Below, piece by piece: positions 46,507 through 55,405 of a DNA stretch of 64,000 nucleotides (the stretch's first letter is position 1; every line of letters begins with the position of its first letter). This DNA is from Paenibacillus apiarius (GTDB taxonomy: Bacteria > Bacillota > Bacilli > Paenibacillales > Paenibacillaceae): contig NZ_JAFFHZ010000001.1 in the NCBI RefSeq assembly GCF_017052585.1, positions 4,898,001-4,962,000 on the forward strand. The letters are read 5' to 3'. The translations under genes and the position numbers were made by a program. The notes beneath the pieces were generated by a model that saw only the letters and a list, made by a program, of their open reading frames with translations, did no database searches and was not told the origin of the DNA.

Positions 46507-47233
46507 ATTCGGACCGATCTGGCAGAATTGTGCCGACAGCTTCGACTGGCCCATGTGGTGGAGTACGTGGCGCAGCACCAGGACGATCAGATGAACGAAC
46601 TGGTGGAACGGTTGCTTCTGGCGGAGCGAGAAGGACGGCGACGGGCCAAGCTGGGGAAGCTTGTGCAGCAAAGCCGGATTCCCGCACCTGAAGACCTTTG
46701 ACGGATACGTGGACACGCACATTACGTTTCCCGGGGAGAGCACGTTGGAGCTTTTGCGGGAGATGGCATGGTTGAAACGCAAAGGAAATCTGCTACTCAT
46801 GGGTGCGGTGGGGACGGGCAAGACGCATATGGCGACGGCGCTGGGGATTGAGGCTTGCCAGCAAGGGCATGCGGTGCAATTTTACCGTGCCTCCGATCTG
46901 GTCGCGGTGCTGCAGGAGAAGTTCGCAGCCGGCACGCTTAGCCGCTTTCGGGAAAAACTAAAAAAGATGGAGCTACTCATTCTGGATGAGGTCGGTTATG
47001 TCCCTTTTAGCCAGACCGGCTCGGAGCTCCTGTTCAACGTTATTGCCGATTGCTATGAGCAGCAGAGCGTGATTGTAACCTCAAACCTGGAGTTTGGCCA
47101 ATGGACCTCCATATTTGGGGATACTAAGCTCACGTCAGCCTTGGTCGACCGTCTCGTGCACCACGCGCATATTCTCTCGTTCACAGGCGAGAGTTTCCGC
47201 CTCAAGCAGGCAATGGAACGCATTCCGCAGTAA
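46507..47233 (+). pseudogene. istB: IS21 helper ATPase IstB, frameshifted
   Basis: The N-terminal part reads TDLAELCRQLRLAHVVEYVA to EGRRRAKLGKLVQQS in one frame, then continues in another from AGFPHLKTFDGY. Walker A is GAVGTGKTHMA and Walker B is LLILDEVGY. A frameshift near 46670 disrupts it, and the expected ATG is not seen (ATT at 46507). Confidence 0.88.
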
Positions 47234-47302
47234 TGCTTTGGCTGGCAAGGGAGCCTGGCACTTTTCGCAGCAAAACTCAGCATTTTTCACTTGCAAAAAA
47301 CA

Positions 47303-47386
47303 CCCCTGCGAGGCTAAGTCCTGCGGCCCCAGTCGCTGACGCTCCTTTAAGCCTCTTGGGCTCGTAGATGTACCTGAACGTTATAA
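47303..47386 (+). repeat. attC-like site 8, 3' part
   Basis: Continues CTGCGAGGCTAAGTC and ends CGTAGATGTAC-CTGAAC-GTTATAA. The arm CGTAGAT pairs with ATCTACG of the 5' part, across the insertion sequence. Confidence 0.85.
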
Positions 47387-47416
47387 ATCGGCGTTAAAAA
47401 CAAGGAGTTAAAGATT

Positions 47417-48601
47417 ATGAAGTCAACTTACATGGCATTAATCCGGAGACAGGTAAATTCTTACTTAGCAAAAAAGCTAATCTCAAAGGGATTTACATTA
47501 AGGAAACTTAAACAAACAAGCAAAGAGGAAATGATTAAGCTTGGTCTCACTATGGAATCTATTGAGCTATTATTAAATGAACCAAGACCTCCAATTCCAG
47601 AAAATACAACTAGGAAAATTTTGTTTGAATCTAAATACACATGTTGTATATGTAGGGACAATTCAAGGTCGATTATTATCCATCACATAGTCCCATGGGA
47701 AATATCTAGGTCACATTCTGAAGAAAACTTAGTGGTTTTGTGTTTAGAACACCATGGTGAAGCGCATAGCAAACATGAATTGAGTATAAATTTATCTCCA
47801 GAGCGAATTCGTGATGCAAAACAAAAGTGGTTGCAACTTGTTAAGGATGTAGATGTTAAGACGGTTTTAGATATTCATAACACAGATGGTGCATTCTATG
47901 ATTTTTTTAACGTCGGTAGAATTATTGAATTAGTAGACACTTTGAATATTAATCCTACAGAATCTAAATACTACCGATATGCACTGGTACATGGTTTTAT
48001 TAATGATGAGGGACTTATTAAACCGATTGAAAGTTGGTCAAAAACGAGAATCGAGGATAAGGATTACTGGTTGGATTTTTTTGAAGGAACATATCTGTAT
48101 CATTATCTAAAGAATTTATTCTTGATGGTCATAAATAAAAGACCTTTTATTCGGTTGAACCGGATATGGAATAGGACAGCAATTACATCAATTATTAAGC
48201 CTGGGGATTTTGTATTATTACAAGGGGTTTTCTATTTCAAAAGTAAAACAAAAAAAGTGAAGGGGAATCAACAAATAAAATTATGTTACCGAAAGGCAAA
48301 TGGGATTAAAGTAGAATTTGAAATTGACGTTTTTTATTGTAATAGCGATAGTTCTAGAAGTCATTTATCCGGTAGGAATGTAAAAACTGCCTATTGTTTA
48401 GTAAGATCCATAAAAAACGAAAGGGATTTTCTTATTCTTTCTTGTACTGCTCTTGCCCTTGGTACAGGATTTAATAGGCCTGATTATTTCGCTACTTACC
48501 CTGAATTCACGTATGAAGAGGAAAATCTACAAGATACTAGTTATGAGGATGAACCGGAAAATGGAATTATTGATTATTCAGTGATGTCGCCAAATTCCTA
48601 A
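47417..48601 (+). CDS. HNH endonuclease-domain protein (cassette)
   Basis: ATG 47417 follows AAGGAG. 394 residues. The HNH zinc-finger nuclease lies about 70-125: TCCICRDNSR, IIIHHIVPWE, ENLVVLCLEHHGEAHS. It is preceded by a helical N-terminus and followed by a 260-residue C-terminal region with no recognised domain (FDVFYCNSDSS-like, LSCTALALGTGF). HNH fusions of this kind occur in phage defence and in mobile elements; the partner domain here is unknown. Cargo between sites 8 and 9. Confidence 0.85.
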   Translation: MKSTYMALIRRQVNSYLAKKLISKGFTLRKLKQTSKEEMIKLGLTMESIELLLNEPRPPIPENTTRKILFESKYTCCICRDNSRSIIIHHIVPWEISRSHSEENLVVLCLEHHGEAHSKHELSINLSPERIRDAKQKWLQLVKDVDVKTVLDIHNTDGAFYDFFNVGRIIELVDTLNINPTESKYYRYALVHGFINDEGLIKPIESWSKTRIEDKDYWLDFFEGTYLYHYLKNLFLMVINKRPFIRLNRIWNRTAITSIIKPGDFVLLQGVFYFKSKTKKVKGNQQIKLCYRKANGIKVEFEIDVFYCNSDSSRSHLSGRNVKTAYCLVRSIKNERDFLILSCTALALGTGFNRPDYFATYPEFTYEEENLQDTSYEDEPENGIIDYSVMSPNS

Positions 48602-48819
48602 AACACCGTATTCCCGCAGCGGGGCATACGCCCCTTGGTCCGCCGAAGCGAATTCACTACGGGGCCGGATTTAGGTGCAATACGATAGCGTAAACCCTGC
48701 GAACCTAACCGCGTCACGGTCGGCACTTCAGCCGGACAATCCTGCGAGCTTAAGTCTGACGACCCGTTCGCTGACGCTCACTTAAGGCTCTCGGATTCGT
48801 GAATACAAAGACGTTATAT
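48598..48819 (+). repeat. attC-like site 9
   Basis: The longest complete site (222 bp). Ends are CTAAAAC-ACC-GTATTCCCG and CGTGAATAC-AAAGAC-GTTATAT. It contains two CTGCGA-type cores (near 48695 and 48750), so it may be two sites fused by deletion of a small cassette. Confidence 0.75.
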
Positions 48820-48847
48820 GAAACAGGCGATATAAAGGAGAATATAA

Positions 48848-49897
48848 ATGCTTAGTTACTCAGCATATATTGAGCCGGATCAAGACAAACATAGTCTAAA
48901 GAATGCACTATTTATCAACGATTATGAATTGAGTGATATTGGAAAGCATTCAATGGAATTATTAAGTGATAAGTCATTATCTGATCTACATAATGAATTT
49001 GCATGGTTAGTACAATCAATTTGGGAGTATCAGGACATGCAAGGAGGACGATTCTTACCTAATGACTTATGGATGAAACAGGGATATTGCTTTTTTGAGG
49101 CTATTAATACATTAAGGGAATCTATCTTAGCTGGTTTAAATTCGTATTTACATGTTTCTATAGGTGGATTGAGGTCAACATTAGAACTTGTATTATTACA
49201 TCTATTCTGGGAATCAACGAAAGATGATTCATCTGAAATGTCGGAATTTGATGACTGGATATATGGAAGAGTTTCAAAGCTTCCATTCAAAAGATTAGTT
49301 ATCAATATTAACAATAAATTCCTGTTTCCTACAGATTGGGAGCTTACTAAGAATGTTGAATCGATATATGGAGCATTATGTTCTTACGCCCATACCCCGA
49401 ACCTAAAAGAAAGTTTTACTCAAATCAAGAATACTAATATGCCAGTTACGACTCAAAAAGCATTAATATACTGGATGAAACTATACATACGAACTTTAAA
49501 GTGGATACTACATCTATTAATAGCATGCTACCCGATGTCGTTATTTCCTGTAAATAGTATTCTGAAGTTCGGGTTTAATCGACCAATGGGATTGTTTTTT
49601 GATCAAATGAATATCAGACCTATTTTAAAAGTACTTGGTATAAGTAATTGGAAAGTATATCAAGGATGGTATCTTAAGAATGATAATAATATAAAAAATC
49701 TACTCGAATGGCATAAAAACCATCCAGATAAGACGCTAAAGCAAATTAAAGAAACATGGAATAAGGAAGAAATGCGCTCTAAAGAGTATAGAAAGTTAAA
49801 GAACATTAAATCAATCAAAGATCCGGAATTAGAACTTCTAATGTTTTTAGTCAAGATTAAGATAAGGGCTATTCAATTGAGCTTTGTTTATAAGTGA
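48848..49897 (+). CDS. unknown helical protein (cassette)
   Basis: ATG 48848 follows AAGGAG. 349 residues, mostly helical. The central segment SIGGLRSTLELVLLHLFWE then YGALCSYAHTPNL resembles HEPN-like helical-bundle proteins with a terminal S/R-x3-H motif, but this is a loose likeness. The C-terminus is basic (RSKEYRKLKNIKSIKD). No membrane anchor is certain, although LKWILHLLIACYPMSLF is hydrophobic. Cargo between sites 9 and 10. Confidence 0.7.
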   Translation: MLSYSAYIEPDQDKHSLKNALFINDYELSDIGKHSMELLSDKSLSDLHNEFAWLVQSIWEYQDMQGGRFLPNDLWMKQGYCFFEAINTLRESILAGLNSYLHVSIGGLRSTLELVLLHLFWESTKDDSSEMSEFDDWIYGRVSKLPFKRLVININNKFLFPTDWELTKNVESIYGALCSYAHTPNLKESFTQIKNTNMPVTTQKALIYWMKLYIRTLKWILHLLIACYPMSLFPVNSILKFGFNRPMGLFFDQMNIRPILKVLGISNWKVYQGWYLKNDNNIKNLLEWHKNHPDKTLKQIKETWNKEEMRSKEYRKLKNIKSIKDPELELLMFLVKIKIRAIQLSFVYK

Positions 49898-49932
49898 TTT
49901 AGTTTATATTTCAAAGTAGTCGCCTGAATCAT

Positions 49933-50103
49933 GTAATACTACATTCACGCATCCTTCGCAAACGCGCAACTCGGTCCCAATGGAGTATGAAACAGGGAAA
50001 AAGTTTCAGGGGACAACCCTGCACATCCTAATCATTTCGCGACCGCTCACTTTGTTCGCTTAAGGTAGTGAGGTTTCGTGAATGCAATGAAACAACGTTA
50101 TCG
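49933..50103 (+). repeat. attC-like site 10
   Basis: The 5' end is GTAATAC-TAC-ATTCACG and the 3' end CGTGAAT-GCAATGAAACAAC-GTTATCG. TCATGTAAT pairs with its cassette start GTTATATGA. The 3' spacer is longer than in other sites. Confidence 0.7.
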
Positions 50104-50272
50104 AAAACCCTTATAAGCATTAAAACAAAAAATTGGAATTAAATCGCTGGTAAACTCTTTCGGATTGTAATAAATGGAATAATTAAAAAAATTGATATCA
50201 TTCATAATGACACGTAAATCAGATGTATATACAAATTTCTGTAATTCTTAAATCATTTGAATGATAGTAATG

Positions 50273-50281
50273 TGTTATAAT
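50273..50281 (+). promoter_or_regulatory. extended -10 promoter of the Fic-DUF262 cassette gene
   Basis: TGTTATAAT fits an extended -10 element, 36 bp before the start codon. No convincing -35 is present. It shows that this cassette may carry its own promoter, which suits a defence gene in a promoterless array. Confidence 0.5.
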
Positions 50282-50316
50282 TATACATATATTAGTAAGT
50301 GAAACGGGAGGAAGAA

Positions 50317-52245
50317 ATGATAGATTTAGATACATCATTGTATACTAGGACAATAAGTCAAGAAGAAAAGCAAGCATATATAAATTTGAAATCATATGAT
50401 AATGGAATCTATAACATTAAAAGCAATGTAAAAATACAACATATATTAGATTGTGAAATTGTTTATCCAAAATTCAATTCTAGGGAACTAAATATTACCA
50501 AGCAAGAAATTGAGTCTTTTATACATTATGCTCAACTATTGAACATTAAACATTCTGACTTTAATCCTGGAATGTATGTTGAAAGAAGTTCATATGAATC
50601 TTCATTTGCGAAAAAAGTTTATTTTGCAAATGAGATGGAATTTATAATTAGTCTATTCATTTCTCATCATAAAATTCATGCGTTTACAGATGGAAATAAA
50701 CGAACTGCATTAAATCTTTTTATAGATTTAATTGATAAATATACTAATTTTTACATAGAAAATATTATAGTTATTCAGGATTCTCAAATACTTTTTCTAG
50801 AAAAGGTTATAAATGAAGAAGAGTTTAAGAAAATTATTTACTTTGAGGTGAAAAAGAAAGTGTTTAAAACCAATCTAAAATGCAACTTAGAGCACCTAAT
50901 ACCTAGAAGTGAGGTTGATGCTTCAAATAATATCCAAATTCATTCTCAATCTGATAGAAGAAGTAGTTTTAATTTAACGGATTTAGAAAAAGGGCAGTTT
51001 TTCTATCAACAATTAAAAAAACCAATATTTCAAAGAGACACTAACCAATGGACTGTTGAGAGAGTAGAAAAACTAATTAATACTTTTCTAGATGATGGCT
51101 TAATCCCTGCTATTATTCTATGGGAGGATTCTGGGGGGGACATTTATATAATTGATGGTGCCCATAGAATTAGTTCCTTGATAGCGTGGGTTAATTCTGA
51201 TTACGGCAAATCAAATGAAATGAATGACAGTAATCATCTAGTGATAGAAGAATATATGAATAAAAAAATTGGTAGTTACATAGAGATTAAGAATTCTGTT
51301 GATGAAAAAGACAAGTATGCTAAACAAATAATTGCAAAACGTTCAATTGCTGTACAATGGGTTACAGGTAATTATGATAAAGTAAAAGAATCATTTATTA
51401 GAATAAATGAACAAGGAGTAGTAATTTCTGAGGATGAGAAGGAATTGATTGAAAATGACCAGTTACCTATATCAAAATTAAGTCGAGCTATACTTGGTCA
51501 TGGATTAGGCCAGTCATCTAAGAATCAAAATGAAAGAACCAAAGAAATATTTAATAGGTTCTTTATGCCATTTTTATCTCATCAACTCAAAAATTATCCA
51601 CTAGCTGGTTCGTTAAACGAGGATTTCATAATTTCTAAAGTTTATAATGCGGTGAAAATTATTGATAATAATGAAGTATTGAATCTTGAAATGTTAGAAG
51701 CAAAAGTGCTTAATCTTTTAACCTTTATTCAAGATGAATTAAATATTAGCCAGAAGGCTTATTTTTATGGTGCAACCAAGCAATTTAAAACTAATACTTT
51801 ATATGGATTTTTAAGATTTGCTTTAAAGTTAAATGAAGACACAAGATTATTAGATTTGTTTATTAAATCGAGGAAAAAATTCGAAGATTTTTTAATTACA
51901 AATGAAAAACATATTCAAAATATAGCTAGGAAAAAAAGACAAGCAAAACGTGCATACGAAGAAGTGAGCTCATATTATGAAATATTATTATGTTCATGTG
52001 AAAATGATGATTTCACTGAGTTGAGGTCTAGATATTATTATCTCGATTTTACTGAAAATCAACATCAGACTCAAAAAGAAAAAACGATTCAAAAAAACTA
52101 TGAACTATTTATTTCAGAGATTCCCCGTTGTCAAGTTTGTGGTGGTTTTATTGATGGAAATATACAAGAAGAAAAAATTCATAATTGTTGTAAAGTAATT
52201 GATACAAGATCCTTGAATATTGAAATCGCAGAATACCAATTATAG
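50317..52245 (+). CDS. Fic/Doc-DUF262 fusion protein (cassette)
   Basis: ATG 50317 follows GGGAG. 642 residues. The N-terminal 190 residues have a Doc-like Fic core, HKIHAFTDGNKRTALNLF, with the catalytic His and the GNKR anion-binding loop. From about 225 a DUF262/ParB-like domain follows: FQRDTNQWTVERVEKLI, then IPAIILWEDSGGDIYIIDGA and HRISSLIAW. The C-terminus has a possible zinc cluster (RCQVCGG then HNCC). Fic enzymes modify proteins with nucleotides; DUF262 domains occur in GmrSD-type restriction and other phage-defence proteins. The combination suggests a single-protein defence or toxin system. A strong terminator follows. Confidence 0.85.
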   Translation: MIDLDTSLYTRTISQEEKQAYINLKSYDNGIYNIKSNVKIQHILDCEIVYPKFNSRELNITKQEIESFIHYAQLLNIKHSDFNPGMYVERSSYESSFAKKVYFANEMEFIISLFISHHKIHAFTDGNKRTALNLFIDLIDKYTNFYIENIIVIQDSQILFLEKVINEEEFKKIIYFEVKKKVFKTNLKCNLEHLIPRSEVDASNNIQIHSQSDRRSSFNLTDLEKGQFFYQQLKKPIFQRDTNQWTVERVEKLINTFLDDGLIPAIILWEDSGGDIYIIDGAHRISSLIAWVNSDYGKSNEMNDSNHLVIEEYMNKKIGSYIEIKNSVDEKDKYAKQIIAKRSIAVQWVTGNYDKVKESFIRINEQGVVISEDEKELIENDQLPISKLSRAILGHGLGQSSKNQNERTKEIFNRFFMPFLSHQLKNYPLAGSLNEDFIISKVYNAVKIIDNNEVLNLEMLEAKVLNLLTFIQDELNISQKAYFYGATKQFKTNTLYGFLRFALKLNEDTRLLDLFIKSRKKFEDFLITNEKHIQNIARKKRQAKRAYEEVSSYYEILLCSCENDDFTELRSRYYYLDFTENQHQTQKEKTIQKNYELFISEIPRCQVCGGFIDGNIQEEKIHNCCKVIDTRSLNIEIAEYQL

Positions 52246-52254
52246 TTAAGCGAT

Positions 52255-52290
52255 AAATAAGTCTGTCGATCATTTTCGACAGACTTATTT
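52255..52290 (+). terminator. terminator within the Fic-DUF262 cassette
   Basis: AAATAAGTCTGTCGA and TCGACAGACTTATTT form a 15-bp perfect stem with a 6-base loop. It is nearly symmetrical and may work in both directions. Confidence 0.85.
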
Positions 52291-52443
52291 ACTAGATGGT
52301 GTCGGAGCATTAAGAATACTCGCATTAAAATTGTTTTAATTAAATAGGTTTTGTAATAATTCTATTATCGATATGAAAAGTAATGATGAAAATCATAACA
52401 AGAACCAAATAAATTAATTTAATACGATGGAGGTAAGGGCATT

Positions 52444-52593
52444 CGATAACATCGTATCTACGCTATGGGCTCCGCCCTTGGTTCGCGAGATAAGGAAAGC
52501 GGAGAAGTAGATTAAGCGAACAACCCTACGAGGCTAAGTCCCCCGGACCCAGTCGCTGGCGCTCCTTTAAGCGCAGATACAAGCACGTTATGC
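52444..52593 (+). repeat. attC-like site 11
   Basis: Ends are CGATAAC-ATC-GTATCTACG and GCAGATAC-AAGCAC-GTTATGC. TTCGATAAC is the exact complement of its cassette start GTTATCGAA. About 14 bp, including the CTCTCGGGTTCGT seen elsewhere, are missing before the 3' arm. Confidence 0.85.
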
Positions 52594-52659
52594 GTAATTA
52601 CCGCGGGGGTTACACATGGAGTTATTAATGAGCATTGGAACAGTCGTAAACAGATCTTA

Positions 52660-53223
52660 GTGCAACTTGGTGATTTATTGGACAGAGGGAAGTTCTCTCC
52701 TGAGACAATTTTATATGCGATCGAATTACAAAAAAACAATCCCGATAAAGTTTACTTTCTTAAAGGAAATCATGAGTTTGAAGTTATTGTGCATGTAGAA
52801 GAAGGAAATGAGAATTGGTTAAAACAATGTGGACAAGAGACATTAAAACAATTTGAAAGAAAATCATTAGAGCTAGTTAACTATATTTCTTGGTTGGAAT
52901 CGCTACCTCTATACTATGAAACGGACTATGCCTTTATTAGTCATGCAGGTATTTCTTTGACAGCAGAAAATCCATTTGAAGAATCTCATCCAGAAAGTGT
53001 CTTGTGGAATAGGGGACAACTAAAAAATATTGGTAAACTGCAGATTATCGGGCATACTCCTTGTAAATCAGGTAGGGCGGAATTTGATAGTGAAAGCAAT
53101 ACTTTGAATATAGATACAGGGGCATATTTGCCTAAAGGGCTTACAGCTGTAAAAATTAATGATGAAGGCAAAGTAGATGAAATAATATTTGTACCAACGC
53201 TATCTATTGATGTAACAGTTTGA
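52660..53223 (+). CDS. metallophosphoesterase, N-terminally truncated (cassette)
   Basis: GTG 52660 gives 187 residues with GDLLDRG, KGNHEFE, ISHAGIS and GHTP motifs of the PPP-type phosphatase family. The same frame is open upstream through AGVTHGVINEHWNSRKQIL to the attC-like site, where the family's first metal motif (DxHG) should be; only THG remains. No ribosome binding site precedes the GTG. The N-terminus seems to have been lost at the cassette junction, so activity is doubtful. Confidence 0.65.
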   Translation: MQLGDLLDRGKFSPETILYAIELQKNNPDKVYFLKGNHEFEVIVHVEEGNENWLKQCGQETLKQFERKSLELVNYISWLESLPLYYETDYAFISHAGISLTAENPFEESHPESVLWNRGQLKNIGKLQIIGHTPCKSGRAEFDSESNTLNIDTGAYLPKGLTAVKINDEGKVDEIIFVPTLSIDVTV

Positions 53224-54255
53224 AAAGAGCGGCAGCAGAACAGTCCATGCTCACAGGCTCAATTCTCCGAAATAAAAACGATGATTGTTGTAAAAACTTT
53301 TGCAAATACGCTAATGCGAAAGGTTGTTCTGATATGAGATTGTTCGTCTCTTCCGGGTTGGAAGCATGATGACAGCCGTTCTCGATCATGAACATGACGA
53401 AAAAGCATTCTACATCCCGAACGTAGTCCAGGGGCAGCTTTCTCACGCTCTCATACCCTTCAATGAAATGCTCCCGCTGCTTCGGGCCAAGCTCTAATAA
53501 GGCACCCGCCATATCATAGAGATAATAGCCGTAACCGCACCGTCCGAAATCAATCGGACAAGGCTCATCTCCGTTAAATACGATATTCCCGGAATGTAAA
53601 TCCGCATGGATCAGACCATAGTTATCCTCATTTTTCTTCATAACAGAGATATGCGAAATGATTTTTTCTGCGGCAGCTTGGTATATGCTCCATGTTTGTT
53701 CGGATAAAAAACGATAATAATAACGCTCCAGCTTCTTCATCTCACCTGCAAAGCATCCACTCCCCATTCCGGACGAGTAAAGCCGGGAGGCAGCGTAATC
53801 CTTGCTGCTGCCTCATGAAGACGTCCCATCATCGCCCCCATACGATAAATACGGTTGTCCGTCATTTCACTAGCGTGTTCCCCTTCTACCCAGCGCATTA
53901 GCGTTACATAGGGCCGGCGATATCCCGCTTCCGTATCGATTGCCATGACATAGGAGCCATCCTTGCTCGCTATCCCTTCCGGAACGATCAGTCCTTCGGA
54001 TTGATTCAGATCCTGAAGCAGCGCAAGCTCTGAGCATATCTCTTCTTTACCGCAGCGCTCCGAATGAATACGAAGCAAATAGCGCTGCTGCATGCTCGTC
54101 TCAATCTTATACGTAATCGTATCCGATAACTGAATGAACTGTATTCGTTCCCATTCGATGTCATACCGCTGCAGTGCGGTGAGAGCTACATTTCTCGCTC
54201 GCGCCAACAGTAACCTTCTCTCTTCATCCGTGTCAAATTGAAAGAAATCGAACAT
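53204..54255 (-). pseudogene. aminoglycoside-phosphotransferase-like kinase, frameshifted
   Basis: The first part (ATG 54255) runs MFDFFQFDTDEERRLLLA to MGRLHEAAARITLPPGFTRP, then the frame shifts near 53745 and continues from AGEMKKLERYYYRFLSEQ with the catalytic LIHADLHSGNIVF and the metal-binding CPIDFGRCGYG. It is an APH/ChoK-type small-molecule kinase, about 335 residues if joined. It runs against the array direction and has higher GC, so it is likely an insertion of ordinary chromosomal DNA between cassettes. The 3' end overlaps the phosphoesterase gene by 20 bp. Confidence 0.8.
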
Positions 54256-54385
54256 TTGTTCTCAACCCCTATTTTGAGCATTTTTTATAACCTTTCGTCA
54301 TCAGGTTTCACACCAAATCATGTATCGCACCTGTTGGTATTATTGTAAATAGAGGCATACAATCCGGATATAAAAACAAACATTA

Positions 54386-54421
54386 CAAAAAAGCTGCACC
54401 AGATGATGCTCTGATGCAGCC
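54386..54421 (-). terminator. terminator of the CD3324-like gene
   Basis: On the minus strand GGCTGCATCAGAG and CTGGTGCAGC pair imperfectly, followed by TTTTTT. Confidence 0.75.
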
Positions 54422-54430
54422 TAACAACCT

Positions 54431-54697
54431 CTATGATTTTGCATACACGATCTTTTTGATGCTTTCCTGCGACAGGCAGTACTGTTCAGCAAGATCATCA
54501 ATCGTTGAACCTTCTTCGAATTGATTGCGGATATCCGTGTTTCTCCGGTTCAACAGTTGTCTGCTGCCTGTATTCTCGCCCCACTTCTTATGCAGCGACT
54601 TGGGTGTGGGGACGTACACCAATCCGCCTTGGATATATTTCTGTATTTCCCTGATTAATGCCTCTGGGAATACATGATTTGCGTTCACATATTTCAT
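54431..54697 (-). CDS. CD3324-family helix-turn-helix protein
   Basis: ATG 54697 follows AAGGAG. 88 residues starting MKYVNANHVFPEALIREIQ; the C-terminal helix-turn-helix is GSTIDDLAEQYCLSQESIKK. This is a small Mor-like DNA-binding family common in Bacillota, often without a known role. It is oriented against the cassettes, together with the broken kinase gene, and is flanked by its own terminator. Confidence 0.85.
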   Translation of the reverse strand: MKYVNANHVFPEALIREIQKYIQGGLVYVPTPKSLHKKWGENTGSRQLLNRRNTDIRNQFEEGSTIDDLAEQYCLSQESIKKIVYAKS

Positions 54698-54980
54698 TGT
54701 CGCTCTGCTCCTTATATAAATACTGATTAAGGAAGCAAAGTCCAAGCTATCAGCATCATCATAAGATGCGATGTCTGGGCGGTAACGAATTCTCCAGCTC
54801 TATGCAAGCAACCGCCGTTGTCCATAGTTTAGACTTTGCATAGAGCATCCGGTAAACCTTCCTCGATAATTCATGAGTTCCTCCTTCTTCCAGGTCATAT
54901 GATTACTTCGATCTATATTTCTTCGTCTGCGCCTCTCATTTTCCTTCTTTCTCTCATAAAGGCGCCTTAACTCTCTTGAA

Positions 54981-55127
54981 CTCTAACACCGTATTCACGC
55001 TGCGGGGCTTTCGCCCCTTGGCAATCAGATGTATAATCATGGAAGAGGACTCAGACAACACACGACCCGGCCTAAGATAGGAGCTATCTAAGGCCGGGTC
55101 GTGTCGTCAATACAAGAAATGTTATAG
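54981..55127 (+). repeat. attC-like site 12
   Basis: Ends are CTCTAAC-ACC-GTATTCACG and CGTCAATAC-AAGAAAT-GTTATAG. The inner stem ACACGACCCGGCCT/AGGCCGGGTCGTGT is perfect. Its 5' end does not pair with the preceding cassette start (GTTATGCGTAA), consistent with foreign DNA having replaced part of that cassette. Confidence 0.8.
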
Positions 55128-55323
55128 GGAAACAGGTTGTCAAAGGATATGTTGAAAGCGATAGATTCAAAATATCCTATAACACCGCACTCACGCATCG
55201 GGCTGACGGCTCTCTGTCCTCAGAAGCTATTGGCGAGGATGCGGTTGCTCCGGACAACCATGCACCGACGAAGGTAAGAGGTATTGAAGCCGGTAAGGGG
55301 GCTTGAATGAAAGGACGTTATAT
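55128..55323 (+). repeat. gene-free mini-cassette and attC-like site 13
   Basis: A 50-bp spacer without a gene is followed by a site from CTATAAC-ACC-GCACTCACG (55177) to GGAC-GTTATAT (55323). CCTATAAC pairs with the spacer's start GTTATAGG. The 3' arm is poorly kept (TTGAATGAAAGGAC). Confidence 0.7.
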
Positions 55324-55405
55324 GAAAGTCCCGAACACAATATATATAATGGGGATACATTGGATGAAATCAGTACAAAGAATAGTATGAGAATGGAGGG
55401 CAGTG

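Larger units (their letters stand above)
44882..47302 (+). mobile_element. IS21-family insertion sequence
   Basis: 2421 bp from TGTTTATTGCATAC to TTGCAAAAAACA, with the TGT...ACA ends of the family. The left end and the reverse complement of the right end share a terminal inverted repeat (TGTTTxTTGCA..., then AAAAATGC). CCCCTG is duplicated at 44876-44881 and 47303-47308. It carries istA and istB, both frameshifted, so it is not autonomous. It inserted inside an attC-like site; removing it and one CCCCTG restores the core GCGAACACCCCTGCGAGGC. Confidence 0.92.
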
